A stretch of 64,000 nt of DNA from Microcoleus vaginatus PCC 9802 (GTDB taxonomy: Bacteria > Cyanobacteriota > Cyanobacteriia > Cyanobacteriales > Microcoleaceae). Shown piece after piece: positions 28,002 to 37,739 of the stretch. The notes below the pieces were generated by a model, which worked only from the letters and a program-made list of their open reading frames with translations, did not search any database and was not told where the DNA came from. Where the stretch lies: assembly GCA_022701275.1 (NCBI GenBank), contig CP031740.1:6585001-6649000 (forward strand). The letters run 5' to 3'. Made by a program: the position numbers and the translations under genes. Position 1 is the stretch's first letter, and each line of letters opens with the position of its first letter.

Positions 28002-28379
28002 GTGACATCAATTCTCGTTGTCGAAGATTCGTGGTTGACTCGCAGGGTGATCTGCAAAATCTTGCGAGCAGAAGGATACGAGACTTGGGAAGCATCCAGC
28101 GGCCCAGAAGCTCTAGAACAGCTCGGCACTAAAACCCCAAACTGTATGCTCTTAGATCTGCTGATGCCAGAAATGGAAGGTCGCGAAGTCCTGCAAGCCA
28201 TGCGCGATCGAGGATATAAAATTCCAGTAATCGTAATTACCGCAGACATCCAAGCCAGCACCCGCTCCGAGTGCATGGAACTCGGAGCCATGGCAGTCAT
28301 TCACAAAATGCCCAACTCCGAGGAACTAATCGGGTGGATCAAAAAAGCTCTCAGTGTCAGCGAGGAGAGCACCCAATGA
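28002..28379 (+). CDS. CheY-like single-domain response regulator
   Basis: This is a 125-residue receiver domain with no output domain. The acidic pocket is VVEDS (Glu8, Asp9). The phospho-acceptor is Asp52 in CMLLDLLMPEMEG, followed by the Thr in VIVITADIQAS and the Lys in VIHKMPNS. The start is a GTG with a strong upstream AAGGAGGAG. Its stop codon overlaps the ATG of the CheC gene (ATGA). With the CheC phosphatase and the diguanylate cyclase it makes a three-gene unit, so this regulator is the likely CheC substrate. Confidence 0.92.
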   Translation: MTSILVVEDSWLTRRVICKILRAEGYETWEASSGPEALEQLGTKTPNCMLLDLLMPEMEGREVLQAMRDRGYKIPVIVITADIQASTRSECMELGAMAVIHKMPNSEELIGWIKKALSVSEESTQ

Positions 28380-28984
28380 AATTAAGCACTCGACAGCTCG
28401 ATGCTTTGCAGGAACTCGTCAACATCGGGATCGGTCAAGCCGCAGGGGTTTTGAACGACATGATCGACTCCCCGATTCGCTTGCAAATCCCCTACCTTCA
28501 AATCCTGACTCCCATCGACGTGGAAGAAGAGTTAGAGCAGCACCTCAACGGCGAGCAAATTGCCGCTGTCCAGCTTAAATTCACAGGCTCCTTTGGAGGC
28601 ATTGCCCAGCTAGTCTTTCCCACCAACAGCGCTGCCCTGCTGGTGACAATGCTTACAGGCGAAGAAGTTGGAACTCACGATCTCGATTCAGTCAAAATTG
28701 GTACGCTGAGTGAAGTGGGAAATATTGTAATTAATGGGGTCATGGGTGCAATCAGCAACGTACTTCAGCAGCGCCTGAACTACTCAATTCCCACTTATAG
28801 CGAAGGGACGATTGCTAATTTGCTGATATCTGGCGGTTTAGCTACTGATACAGTTGTTTTATTAGCCCAGACCAGTTTCATGATTGAAAGGCTTCACATT
28901 GAAGGAGATATCATTCTTATTTTCAATGTTAATTCCTTTGACACCTTGTTGACTGCTATCAATCAACTTGCCGGGGGTCTATGA
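28376..28984 (+). CDS. cheC: CheC-family response-regulator phosphatase
   Basis: This 202-residue protein has two copies of the CheC phosphatase signature ExxN: ELVNIGIGQAAG (Glu13, Asn16) and EVGNIVINGVMG (Glu113, Asn116), each followed by a conserved Pro further along. CheC/CheX/FliY proteins dephosphorylate CheY-P. I start at the ATG at 28376, which overlaps the regulator stop by four bases; a longer frame upstream is only the shadow of the regulator gene. Its own stop overlaps the start of the cyclase. No flagellar genes are present, so the target is probably the adjacent regulator or a type IV pilus pathway (inference). Confidence 0.9.
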   Translation: MKLSTRQLDALQELVNIGIGQAAGVLNDMIDSPIRLQIPYLQILTPIDVEEELEQHLNGEQIAAVQLKFTGSFGGIAQLVFPTNSAALLVTMLTGEEVGTHDLDSVKIGTLSEVGNIVINGVMGAISNVLQQRLNYSIPTYSEGTIANLLISGGLATDTVVLLAQTSFMIERLHIEGDIILIFNVNSFDTLLTAINQLAGGL

Positions 28985-31173
28985 TTGAGGAGAGCAAAAG
29001 TATTAAGGAAAAGTTTGGGGTTCTCGACAGCGTACCAGTCGGCGCCTGCTTGCTGCAAGATGATTTTGTGGTGCTGTTTTGGAACACTTGTCTGGAAGAG
29101 TGGACTAAAATTCCCCGCAGCCAAATATTGGGAACAAAGATCACAACCCATTTTCCTCACCTGAGTCAGTTAAAGTATGCCACTCGCTTCAAGCAAATCT
29201 TTGCAGGAGGCCCGCCAACAATTTTTTCTTCTCAAATTCACAAACACCTGATTCCGGCAACTTGGCAAGACGGCCAGCAGCGAATTCAGCAAACTACTGT
29301 AACTGCTGTGCCGGCCCAAGAGGCTGGCATAGAAGAACAGGAGATTAGAGACTGGGTTCTCCGTACTCTTGAGTTGGAATCAGACGGTACTGTCGGAGTC
29401 GGATCACCAAGAAGTGCTTTTTTGTCTAGGGAATCTGCACCCTCAGCTTCGTCATCAATATGGCCGGGGGTCAATTCCCCATCGTTCTACGCGCTGCTGG
29501 TGATTCAAGACGTGACCGACCTCACCCATCGCATCCAAGCTTACCGCACAATGCGGGATCAAGCTTTGGAAGAAGTGCAAGTGCGTCAGCGGGTAGAGGA
29601 AGAATTGCGATCGAGCCAGCATTTCATCCAGCAGATTGCTGACGCGGCGCCTTATTTGCTCTACATATACGATTTGACCGAACAGCGAAACGTCTACGTC
29701 AACGGTCAAGCTTCTAAATTGCTGGGCTACACTCCCCAAGAAATTTTACAGATGCAAACTGCTTTGTATTCCAGTTTGGTGTACCCAGAAGATTTGCCGA
29801 AGCTCAAAGCCCACCAGCAAAAATTTCCCTCGACCCAAGACGGGCATATTTTGGAGTTGGAGTATCGCCTCAAACATCGATCGGGCGAATGGCGCTGGTT
29901 TCGCTGCCGCGACCAAGTTTTCGCCCGCACAGCCGACGGCTGCCCCAAACAAATTTTCGGCACCGCTCAAGATATCACCGAGTACAAGCGGGCAGAAGAG
30001 GCGCTGCGGCAGCAGAACGAACGAGAACTGCTGATGGCGACGATTACTCAGCACATCCGCCAGTCTCTGGATTTGGGCGAAGTGCTCAGCACGACAGTGA
30101 CAGAAGTGCGTCAGTTCCTTCAGGCCGATCGAGTGATGATCGTCCGCTTCAACCCCTGTACAGGCAGTCTCTGCGCCGGCCCGGCGACGGGGGCGGTGAC
30201 AGTGGAATCTGTAGCTCCCAACTGCCCGCCGATGTTGGGGGAAACCCTGGAAAATTTCTGTTTTGACCAGTTCTATCTCGAAGCGTACCAACATCGAGCT
30301 ATCCGACCGATCGCTGATGTCTTGGCCGCCGATTTGCCACAATATCAAATTGACTTGCTCGCACAATTCGCGGTGAGAGCTTATTTGGTAGTGCCTTTAG
30401 TGCAAGGAGACGAGTTGTGGGGGCTGCTGATGGCCCACCAGTGCAGTCCCCGGCAGTGGATGCAGTTGGAAGTAGAGTTGCTGTCTTCTCTGGCCACCCA
30501 GTTGGCGATCGCCATCAAGCAAGCAGAACTCTACCAGCAGTTGCAAGCGGCCAACCTCAAGTTAGAGCGCTTGGCAACTTTAGACGAACTCACGCAGCTA
30601 GCAAACCGCCGCCGATTCGATCAGTATTTAGAAATGGAATGGCGCAGACAAGCCCGGGAACAAACGCCTCTGTCCCTGATTCTCTGCGATATTGATTCTT
30701 TTAAAAGTTACAACGATACCTACGGGCACCCAGGGGGAGACGAATGTTTGCGGCAAGTCGCTGCGGCGATAGGCAATGCAGTCAGTCGCCCCGCCGATTT
30801 AGTAGCTCGCTACGGAGGCGAAGAATTTGCCGTTATTTTGCCAAATACCGCGATTCAAGGCGCCGTGATGGTAGCCGAACACATACAGCTTAAAATCGCA
30901 GCTTTGCAGCTTCCTCACGCTGGTTCCCAAGTGAGCCCGTACGTCACGATGAGTCTGGGCGTAGCGAGTATTGTTCCTGCATCTGAATCGGGAGCCGAAA
31001 TTCTGATTGCCGCAGCCGACCAAGCGCTTTATCAAGCTAAACGACTTGGGCGCGCTCGTATCCAACTTTACCAGCCTGATCCTGCTGGCAAGGCGAATGG
31101 GACAGGCACTTCGATACTTCCTGTAGATTTTTCTATACCCAATACTAATTTACCCTCTCCCACTAGCGCTTGA
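28981..31173 (+). CDS. Diguanylate cyclase with PAS, PAS and GAF domains
   Basis: This 730-residue protein has an N-terminal PAS-like domain (~15-180), a second PAS (~215-335: ADAAPYLLYIYDLTEQRNVY) and a PAC segment (EWRWFRCRDQVF). A phytochrome-type GAF follows (~360-525) with the LWGLLMAHQCSPRQW segment typical of bilin-type GAF domains, but I see no canonical chromophore Cys-His pair. The GGDEF domain (~540-715) has an intact active site GGEEF (612-616) and an inhibitory I-site RPAD (603-606) exactly five residues upstream. It should make cyclic di-GMP with product inhibition. The ATG overlaps the cheC stop. Confidence 0.92.
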   Translation: MIEESKSIKEKFGVLDSVPVGACLLQDDFVVLFWNTCLEEWTKIPRSQILGTKITTHFPHLSQLKYATRFKQIFAGGPPTIFSSQIHKHLIPATWQDGQQRIQQTTVTAVPAQEAGIEEQEIRDWVLRTLELESDGTVGVGSPRSAFLSRESAPSASSSIWPGVNSPSFYALLVIQDVTDLTHRIQAYRTMRDQALEEVQVRQRVEEELRSSQHFIQQIADAAPYLLYIYDLTEQRNVYVNGQASKLLGYTPQEILQMQTALYSSLVYPEDLPKLKAHQQKFPSTQDGHILELEYRLKHRSGEWRWFRCRDQVFARTADGCPKQIFGTAQDITEYKRAEEALRQQNERELLMATITQHIRQSLDLGEVLSTTVTEVRQFLQADRVMIVRFNPCTGSLCAGPATGAVTVESVAPNCPPMLGETLENFCFDQFYLEAYQHRAIRPIADVLAADLPQYQIDLLAQFAVRAYLVVPLVQGDELWGLLMAHQCSPRQWMQLEVELLSSLATQLAIAIKQAELYQQLQAANLKLERLATLDELTQLANRRRFDQYLEMEWRRQAREQTPLSLILCDIDSFKSYNDTYGHPGGDECLRQVAAAIGNAVSRPADLVARYGGEEFAVILPNTAIQGAVMVAEHIQLKIAALQLPHAGSQVSPYVTMSLGVASIVPASESGAEILIAAADQALYQAKRLGRARIQLYQPDPAGKANGTGTSILPVDFSIPNTNLPSPTSA

Positions 31174-31437
31174 CGAATTGCAATATTTGTTGATTCCGAG
31201 TAGTTATACCACTCCGCCAAAAAAATGCCATTGTAAGCCCGTGATCCAAGCCCCGATCTCCCTCTTCTGTCACTTTCCGGATTAAAGAAGTAAGAAATAA
31301 GCCAGTTCAAACAGAAGAATAAAAGGGTGGGAATTGATTTATTGTATCCATTAAATCCTTGAACGCAAGCAATAAATTAGGATAAGCAAATATTGGTAAC
31401 CAAGGATAAATCCACCAAAATAGAAGGATGGGTTGGA
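31174..31437. other. Spacer between the cyclase operon and the nested insertion region
   Basis: 264 bp with no gene. I see no clear terminator for the operon. Confidence 0.35.
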
Positions 31438-31866
31438 TAAGCTGTTGTGCATTTAAACTGGGATACAATAATTACCCTTGTTTGTGATTTTTCTTCCCCA
31501 TTTAATCATCAACTCTGCTTCATTTAATAGGCGATGTAATAAATACTCTATTTCTTCAATTTATCTATACAGTCGATTAACAATATATTGTTTTGTTGAA
31601 GGTCACACCAATTCAATTAAGTTATAGTCTGGACTCGCTTGCGGAAGGAATTATCAATGAATATTAGGCCTTTCTGTGTCAATTTTTTGGACGTACTCTT
31701 ATTTCTTATGAAAACTGACCTTCCAGGACGATACAGCACTTGACCATGTTATGAGGTCCAATTGATAATTGGAATATCTGATAGCCAAAGCGTCGGAAAT
31801 CCTATTCCCTCGACCTGGGTTCAAAAATAGTGACACCACACTTAGTAGAAAAGATGTCAAGCGAAA

Positions 31867-32701
31867 AAAGTAGCCACTCGGTTTGGGGTTACTAAAAGTC
31901 TGGTTCAAAAACTGGTCGAGCAACAACAAACTGAGGGAAACTTACTTCCAAAAAAGAGGGAAAAACCCCGATTCAGCCATTTGGCTAATGCAGAAGCAGA
32001 AGTCAGAGCAGGCTTTAGCCGAGTATCCCGATGCTAATGCAGGTTGAATTATCTGAATTATTGCTACAGCGAACGGGAAATTGGGTGAGTCGGACGGCAC
32101 TGTGTCGGTATGCGACAAAAATTAGCACTCAATCGTAAAAAAAACATGGTACAGTAGCCAAGCTGGAACAGAAAGAGTCCAAAAGTTAAGAGTTGAGTAT
32201 TGGGAAAAAATCAAAAATATCGAGCTCCAGAACAAGCGTATTTTTGGATGAAATGGCGATTATGCGCTCGTTTGGCTAGGACTCATGCTCGTTCACAGGT
32301 AGGGACATTCGTTGGTCGGAATCAAGCCATTTTATCGAGGCTCTAAAGTCACAGTTATTGGCGGAATTAGCCTGAAGAAATTTATGGCAGTAATGACAAT
32401 GAATGATTCTATGGACGAGCCAGCATTGGCCGTATTTATTGAGAAGTTTTTCTGCCCTCAATTATGGTCAGAAGCGGTAGTAGTGATGGATAATTTACCA
32501 GCTCATAAACTCACCTCAATTGTACCACTGATTGAAAGCGTAGGTGCAAGTGTTATTTGTTTATTCCCCTCGTCTCCCGATTTTAATCCTATTGAAATGT
32601 GGTGCTCACAGCTTAAATCGTTTTTGCGAAGATTGGCTCCCAAGACCCCAGCAATGATTGATAGGAGCATAGCAGTTGCCCTCAACAAACATGAATCCTA
32701 A
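31867..32701 (+). pseudogene. Inner IS630-family transposase remnant
   Basis: An HTH-like N-terminus reads KVATRFGVTKSLVQKLVEQQ with QTEGNLLPKKREKPR. After several stops and frameshifts, an open segment from 32312 encodes the DDE core. It contains VVVMDNLPAHK (second Asp) and SSPDFNPIEMWCSQLKSFLR (Glu), typical of IS630 DDE_3 transposases. The segment before 32312 contains the KRIFLDEMA motif with the first Asp, in another frame. The gene is inactive. Confidence 0.75.
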
Positions 32702-32795
32702 CCCTTTAAAAATTTGGTTTACTGATTGTTGCTACTGTACCTCATAACTACGGGAAATGCTGTAAAATTTTTATCTATTTATCTGTGGCTTTTCT

Positions 32796-34070
32796 CTGGG
32801 AGGGTGACAAAGAGGCCTAGGAACTAGACCTAATCAAGGTTGCAGCCCGTATACCCTGTTGATAAAAGCGACGTTTATTACGGGTTAACTTCATTAACTC
32901 TTGGACTCCTAACGAATATCGATCGAGATAATTCACCCACTCTTCTCCATCCTGACCGATGCCAAATATGCTCCTTCTACGGTATTTCTGGCGCTTGTCT
33001 TTACGGCGAGATACATATTTTTGTACCTGTTTTTTCTGAATTTCAGTGCCTTGAAATATAGCTGAGCTGTAAACGAGCGCCATTAACAAAATAATTTTTA
33101 TGAGTCGGTCTCCCTTGAAACCACTCCCTTCTAAATTATAGCCTCCTGTCTTACAATCTCGGAACATTTCTTCAATTCCCATTCGTTTTTTATAAGCTGC
33201 GATCGCTACTGGCAAAGAGCCTAAATCAGTTAGAATAAACCAGGCGTCTTTTACTTTCAATCCTTGATAGTTTCTTTTCCATTTACAAGCGATATCAAAC
33301 CCTAGTACGGGTCGACTTTTTCTGACCCTCACTCCTTGAAAATACAAAGATGTTCCCGGTACTACTCCTAATGAGTCTAAGCGTTGCCAGATTAAGTTTT
33401 CTGTTTCGACACAAGGATTCTTTTTGAGCCTCAAGCAAAAAGACACACCCCTTGTCTTGAGCCAGAATCCCTGCGTCTACTGAACAAAATTCACGGTCAC
33501 CCAAAACAATAACTTTATATTCTTTAAATAATGGTAATACTTGTTGTAGAGCGAGAGTTTGTTGTGGTAAGTTACTGTTTCCTAATTTGGGTAACAAACA
33601 CCAGTATAATGGAATGGCTCTTTTCTGCCAAATCAAGGCGATTGTGAACAGGTTGATACACCCCCATTGGGTGCGATCGATCGCTACTGATAAAGTTTGT
33701 CCGACTGAGCAAAAAGTTGTTAACCAATAAGCGATCAATGGAAACCAGATGAGTGATATCGTTAATTGAGGTAAGTCCAGAAATCTTTGCAGTTTACGGC
33801 GCCGACTTTCGGTGGTAATTGGATAAGGAAATACTCGTGCCAGCCTCTCTAATCTCACTTGTTTTTCTGACTGTATCACATTCAATAAGATTGTGAGCAG
33901 CATAAACTGGGCCTGGGTCAGTTGTTTTTGTAAATGAGTCTGATAGAATGTGGGTAACATTTTTGTTGGGTAGGCTAGCCTGTAACAATTCGGCTGCCTA
34001 TCTTTTTTTAGCACAAGTGGGTTAAATCTTTATTCACTCTGGGTTTCAGGCGGGGTTGTCACCCCGCCAG
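32796..34070 (-). mobile_element. IS4-family element with 9-bp target duplication
   Basis: The ends CTGGGAGGGTGACAA (32796) and, inverted, CTGGCGGGGTGACAA (34070) match at 13 of 15 positions. GGCTTTTCT is repeated directly on both sides (32787-32795 and 34071-34079). A 9-bp duplication fits the IS4 family. The element is 1275 bp and carries one transposase gene on the minus strand. The target is the older IS630 transposase. Confidence 0.85.
32817..33960 (-). pseudogene. IS4-family transposase, frameshifted
   Basis: The first part starts at MLPTFYQTHLQKQLTQAQFM (ATG at 33960) and contains the DDE residues in LSVAIDRTQWG and VIVLGDREFCSVD. A single extra T in a TTTTT run (minus strand, near 33436-33441) shifts the frame at GCVF. 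The remainder is in the other frame: CLRLKKNPCVETENL, then AYKKRMGIEEMFRDCKTGGY with the YREK-like signature and catalytic Glu. Without the shift the protein would be about 380 residues. It is either a recent inactivating slip or a sequencing error; programmed shifting is not usual in IS4. Confidence 0.82.
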
Positions 34071-34540
34071 GGCTTTTCTATGACTTCCATTCATTCTCGC
34101 CTCTGGTTGCAGTTTCTAGATGGTCTGGATATCCCTGAATACACCAATGAAACACCTTATTTACGGAGCCACCCAAAAATTTAGCAATCTTAGCTTGATT
34201 TTATGTATCATTAAGCAATCATATAATCAGAATTATTTCTCTAATATCTCCTTGTTTCTCTTTTAAGGCTTTCTGTAGTTTTTATATGGGTTCGTCTCGT
34301 TGAGATAATTATTGGCTGGTCTTTTTTGAGTGATTGGCTAAATTCATTATTCATTTTTAATGAAACCATATTTAAATGCACAACAGCTTAGGGCTTTGCT
34401 AACTTCGACAATTTTCGTACCCGGTTATTAGCTGGCTTTTCTGATGAGTTTGACTTATCACCACAACTCCAGAAGAATTAACCTTCTTTCTGACATCCGT
34501 TACATCAGAAGAAAGTGAATCCGTTGCCGAACTTCCTTCT

Positions 34541-35302
34541 TCAACATCTGCTATATGCTGAAGGGTTGCAGGTTCGGGATGCTAAAATCGAGCCGTACCA
34601 TTTATCTATTGGTATTTGCTTTCCGACCCGAAATCCTAAGTTTTCAATAATTTGTCGGGTTTCCGCGTGAGTGTGACCAGACCACAAGTGATATTCTAAA
34701 GAAAGGTTTTGCACAAGTTGCCAAGTATCTCGATCTTCAAATAACAGCCATTCTGCACCTTCGCAGTCTACTTTGGCTAAATCGACGCTACCACCAATTC
34801 GCTCGATCGCTCTGCGAAATGATACCATTGGTATTTCGCCGCTTTCGCTAACTATCGATCTGGTTTTTCCCGAAACTTCCCGAATGTCGAGGACTACTTT
34901 ACCATCTCGGTTTCCTACTGCTTCCATAAAATATGTAAAATTTGCGATTTGAGATTGATGTTTGAGGTAATTTTCTAGGTATGGATTAGCTTCGTAGGCG
35001 TGAATTACGGCCTGGGGAAACCTGTTCCTCGCAGCAATCGGAAATAAGCCCACATTGGCTCCAATATCAATAATTGTCATCAGCGATTCAGATAATTGCT
35101 CGACTCCGTAGCAGTCGTCTAAAAGCACTTCTATAAATTCTCCGTCCATGCCTTTCTCTGCAGGCACGTTTACTCGATGCAGTTTTCCTTGCACAATTAA
35201 TTGTTCTGGCAATTGAAAGCTAGCAACTCTGTTAAATTTAATCCCTAACTTTTTGGCTCGAATTTGGCGCTGCCGGAGTTGCTGAAGTTTATGGACAAGC
35301 AT
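34541..35302 (-). CDS. FkbM-family methyltransferase
   Basis: This 253-residue protein has the S-adenosylmethionine-binding motif I in MTIIDIGANVGLFPIAA and the acidic motif II in IHAYEANPYLENYL. The FkbM-type segments VDLAKVDCEGAEWLLFEDRD and WSGHTHAETRQII follow. FkbM proteins O-methylate sugars or natural products; the acceptor here is unknown. It lies just beyond the nested insertion complex and has no biosynthetic neighbours. The ATG at 35302 follows a short AT-rich leader. Confidence 0.85.
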   Translation of the reverse strand: MLVHKLQQLRQRQIRAKKLGIKFNRVASFQLPEQLIVQGKLHRVNVPAEKGMDGEFIEVLLDDCYGVEQLSESLMTIIDIGANVGLFPIAARNRFPQAVIHAYEANPYLENYLKHQSQIANFTYFMEAVGNRDGKVVLDIREVSGKTRSIVSESGEIPMVSFRRAIERIGGSVDLAKVDCEGAEWLLFEDRDTWQLVQNLSLEYHLWSGHTHAETRQIIENLGFRVGKQIPIDKWYGSILASRTCNPSAYSRC

Positions 35303-35515
35303 AGGGAGAGATTGAGATTTGTGGTAATTTTAAAATAACCTTAGATGATGGAAAAGCCTCTAGGTAATAATTCACATTTTGCACCGTTTGTAAATCCAGT
35401 TTAAGTCTGCGAATTCAACCTGAACGCGAGATTTTTAGTCAGCCAATCCGCCGGATTACGGGTGTGTTGATAAGGCGCTAGATATCATTACAGAGAGTTA
35501 TTTTTTTGTTCATAA
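35303..35515. other. Short spacer before the M42 duplication
   Basis: About 210 bp with no gene or notable structure. Confidence 0.3.
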
Positions 35516-35573
35516 GAAGAGTAAATCTGCTTTAATATATGTCAAAATGCGCTTCAAAACACGGAATTGAAAA

Positions 35574-35808
35574 AGGTTAGAGTTCGATGGACTGCTCCCA
35601 ACAATTGAAGAGTTAGTAATGCTCCACTTTCCCAGGGCTGCGGAGTCGGAAATTAACCCGCGGTTGATGGAAAAATTCGCCGGCCCGGGAGTGAATGCTT
35701 GGCTCGTCGATCGTGCGAACAATGCGATCGCTCTAATTCCCGACCGCAATCCCCAAAAGTCGATCGCCATTACCGCTCACAAAGATGAAATTGGCATCCT
35801 AGAGAATC
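35574..35808 (+). pseudogene. 5' fragment of a duplicated M42 peptidase gene
   Basis: Bases 35516-35808 match 38287-38572, including 55-60 bp of upstream DNA. The start codon of the intact gene (ATG at 38345) is AGG here (35574-35576). The frame continues LEFDGLLPTIEELVMLHFPR up to KSIAITAHKDEIGIL, and then unrelated sequence follows. A further piece of the same copy is found at 38205-38285. The copy is dead. Confidence 0.8.
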
Positions 35809-36015
35809 TAGCACTCATGCAGACTCTACTCGATAACCACTCACAGTCCTTCCTATCCTGGATACAGTAGACCTGTTACCTGAATCAAGTTAACAGACGT
35901 TTGTCCTGCTGACGACACTCACAAGCTTGATTTCCCACAACCCCTAGCCTTCACCCCAAGCTGACAAGTAGCCCATTATTCTCAAACGCAACATTTGTTC
36001 TGGAACACCTGGGTT

Positions 36016-37734
36016 TTAGCACCTGCTTGTACGCCCGGTGAGGCTGGCCACCACCGCCACTAACTCGGCAGCATCTACGGGTTTGGTCAAATGCATCTGA
36101 AAACCTGCTAATAGTGCCTGCTGACGATCATCATTCCGGGCATAAGCCGTCAGCGCGATCGCCGGTAGCCTACCGCCCCGCTGCGCTTCAAGTTGACGCA
36201 ACTGGTGGATCAGGGAGTAGCCATCCTCATCCGGCATCCCAATATCGCTCACTAAAACATCGATCCTGCGATCGGTTGCGGTTTCGATAATGGTCAAGGC
36301 CTCCTTGACCGAAGCCACAGCCATGACCTCAGCACCATACTTTTCGAGAATCGTGCTCAGCAACTCTAGCGCGTCAGCCTCGTCCTCTACCACTAAGATT
36401 TGTAAGCCCTCAAGGGTCGGCGAGGCCTGAAATCTCCCCTTCGCCTCGACGAGCGAGTTTAATGGCTCTGGAGCGCTGGGTGGTAGATGGATAATCATCA
36501 CGGGCAGTTTGACTGTAAAGGTCGTCCCCTGTCCTATCCCTGGACTCACTACCGTTACAGTCCCGCCATGTAATTCAACTAATTGACGCACAATGGCTAA
36601 CCCTAAACCCAACCCCCCATAACTGCGAGTAGTCGTGCTGTCGTGCTGGCTGAAGCGATCGAAGACAAACGGTAGAAAATCGGAGCTGATGCCTGCTCCA
36701 GTGTCGCTGACAGTAATTTCAACATGGGAATTAACCCGCTGCAAAAGAATCTGGACTCGCCCGTCTTTAGGCGTAAATTTGAGGGCGTTAGAAAGTAGAT
36801 TCCACACAACTTGCTGCAACCTATCGGCATCACCCAAGAGCGGGCCAGCTTCAGAATCGAGTACGCTTTGCAGGCGAATTGACTTTGCCTCAGCCGCCAA
36901 GTGTACAGACTCAATCGCCGATTCAATCACCGACACGAGGTTGACAGGACGGACTCGGAGGCGCAGTTTACCCGTGATAATGCGAGAAATATCAAGGATG
37001 TCTTCGATGAGCTGGGCTTGAGACTTCGCGTTTCGCTCGATCGTCTCCAAAGCGCGCGCCACCTTATCCTCACTCAGGTGTTTTTGCCGTAACATCGTTG
37101 ACCACCCTAAGATCGCGTTGAGAGGAGTTCTGAGTTCATGAGAAAGAATCGAGAGAAACTCATCCTTGGCACGGTTAGCTGCCTCTGCCTCTGCCCGAAT
37201 TATTTGTTCACGCATCAATAATTCGTCTTTGGTGCGATTAGACGCTTCGAGTTGGGAAGTGCGTTCTTGCACCCGTTGCTCTAGCTCCACATTAATCGCT
37301 TGGATACGGCGGCGACTCTCTTCTAGTTCCTGGTTTGTAAGGGCAAGTTGAGCTGGACTGGGCGTATCGAGTGCCACTGGAATTAAGGGAATCAGTAAAA
37401 AGGTGAACGTATAGAAAGACCAAGCACCAGTGACAGCTTTGATCAGTCCTGAAACCCAATAAATGGGGTGCCAAAGTGTCACTATTCCCATCAGGTGGGT
37501 CGTGCCACATAAGGCAAAGATAAAAAAGAAACCCACCAGCAGTATCACGGTGTGGGCAGGCAGATCCTTACGCTTACTCGTAAAGTAAACAATGGCAACC
37601 GCCACCGAGAAATAAGCGAGGGTAGTCAAGGCATCGGACGTTAAGTGCAGCCAGACTAACCCCGGTTTCCAGAGGTAACAATGCCCGTGAGGAATGAAAT
37701 TATTAGAAAAGAAGGTGCTCAAGAGGTCAGGCAT
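36016..37734 (-). CDS. Hybrid histidine kinase with ethylene-receptor-like membrane domain
   Basis: This 572-residue protein. Residues ~25-125 form three membrane helices resembling the ETR1 ethylene-binding domain: SDALTTLAYFS with Asp34 and Tyr41, and FALCGTTHL with Cys76 and His80. The Cys-x3-His pair is where plant ETR1 and cyanobacterial Etr1 bind the copper cofactor. A coiled coil follows, then HisKA (FLSILSHELRTPLNAILG), HATPase (LLSNALKFTP; GGLGLGLAIVRQLVELH) and a C-terminal receiver with phospho-acceptor Asp in DVLVSDIGMPDEDG. It may sense ethylene or another small ligand. It sits inside the disrupted copy of the M42 gene, next to an IS5 remnant, so it was probably acquired. Confidence 0.85.
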   Translation of the reverse strand: MPDLLSTFFSNNFIPHGHCYLWKPGLVWLHLTSDALTTLAYFSVAVAIVYFTSKRKDLPAHTVILLVGFFFIFALCGTTHLMGIVTLWHPIYWVSGLIKAVTGAWSFYTFTFLLIPLIPVALDTPSPAQLALTNQELEESRRRIQAINVELEQRVQERTSQLEASNRTKDELLMREQIIRAEAEAANRAKDEFLSILSHELRTPLNAILGWSTMLRQKHLSEDKVARALETIERNAKSQAQLIEDILDISRIITGKLRLRVRPVNLVSVIESAIESVHLAAEAKSIRLQSVLDSEAGPLLGDADRLQQVVWNLLSNALKFTPKDGRVQILLQRVNSHVEITVSDTGAGISSDFLPFVFDRFSQHDSTTTRSYGGLGLGLAIVRQLVELHGGTVTVVSPGIGQGTTFTVKLPVMIIHLPPSAPEPLNSLVEAKGRFQASPTLEGLQILVVEDEADALELLSTILEKYGAEVMAVASVKEALTIIETATDRRIDVLVSDIGMPDEDGYSLIHQLRQLEAQRGGRLPAIALTAYARNDDRQQALLAGFQMHLTKPVDAAELVAVVASLTGRTSRC

Positions 37735-37739
37735 ATTAG

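Larger units (their letters stand above)
31458..34369 (-). pseudogene. Outer IS630-family transposase, decayed and interrupted
   Basis: The N-terminal part (34369 down to 34080) reads MVSLKMNNEFSQSLKKDQP and, after frameshifts, an HTH region NQAKIAKFLGGSVNKVFHWC followed by PDHLE. The frame RMNGSHRKATDK crosses the IS4 insertion point: SHRKA lies partly at 34071-34090, and the reading continues at 32786 and below. The C-terminal end lies at about 31740-31460 (EYLLHRLLNEAELMIKWGRK), next to the right inverted repeat. Multiple stops show it is dead. Domain family: IS630 (Tc1/mariner-like DDE). The central catalytic part is missing or replaced. Confidence 0.65.
31438..34390. mobile_element. Nested insertion-sequence complex bounded by 20-bp IS630-type inverted repeats
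   Basis: TAAGCTGTTGTGCATTTAAA at 31438-31457 is repeated perfectly inverted at 34371-34390. Inside are the two separated ends of one decayed minus-strand IS630 transposase, a second decayed IS630 transposase on the plus strand, and an IS4-type element with its own target duplication. The order of events inferred is outer IS630 first, then the two inner insertions. Confidence 0.7.

Noticed and set aside
28271..28375. Longer N-terminus for the cheC gene
   Set aside because: The extra codons are the out-of-frame reading of the response-regulator gene; the ATGA start at 28376 fits the family.
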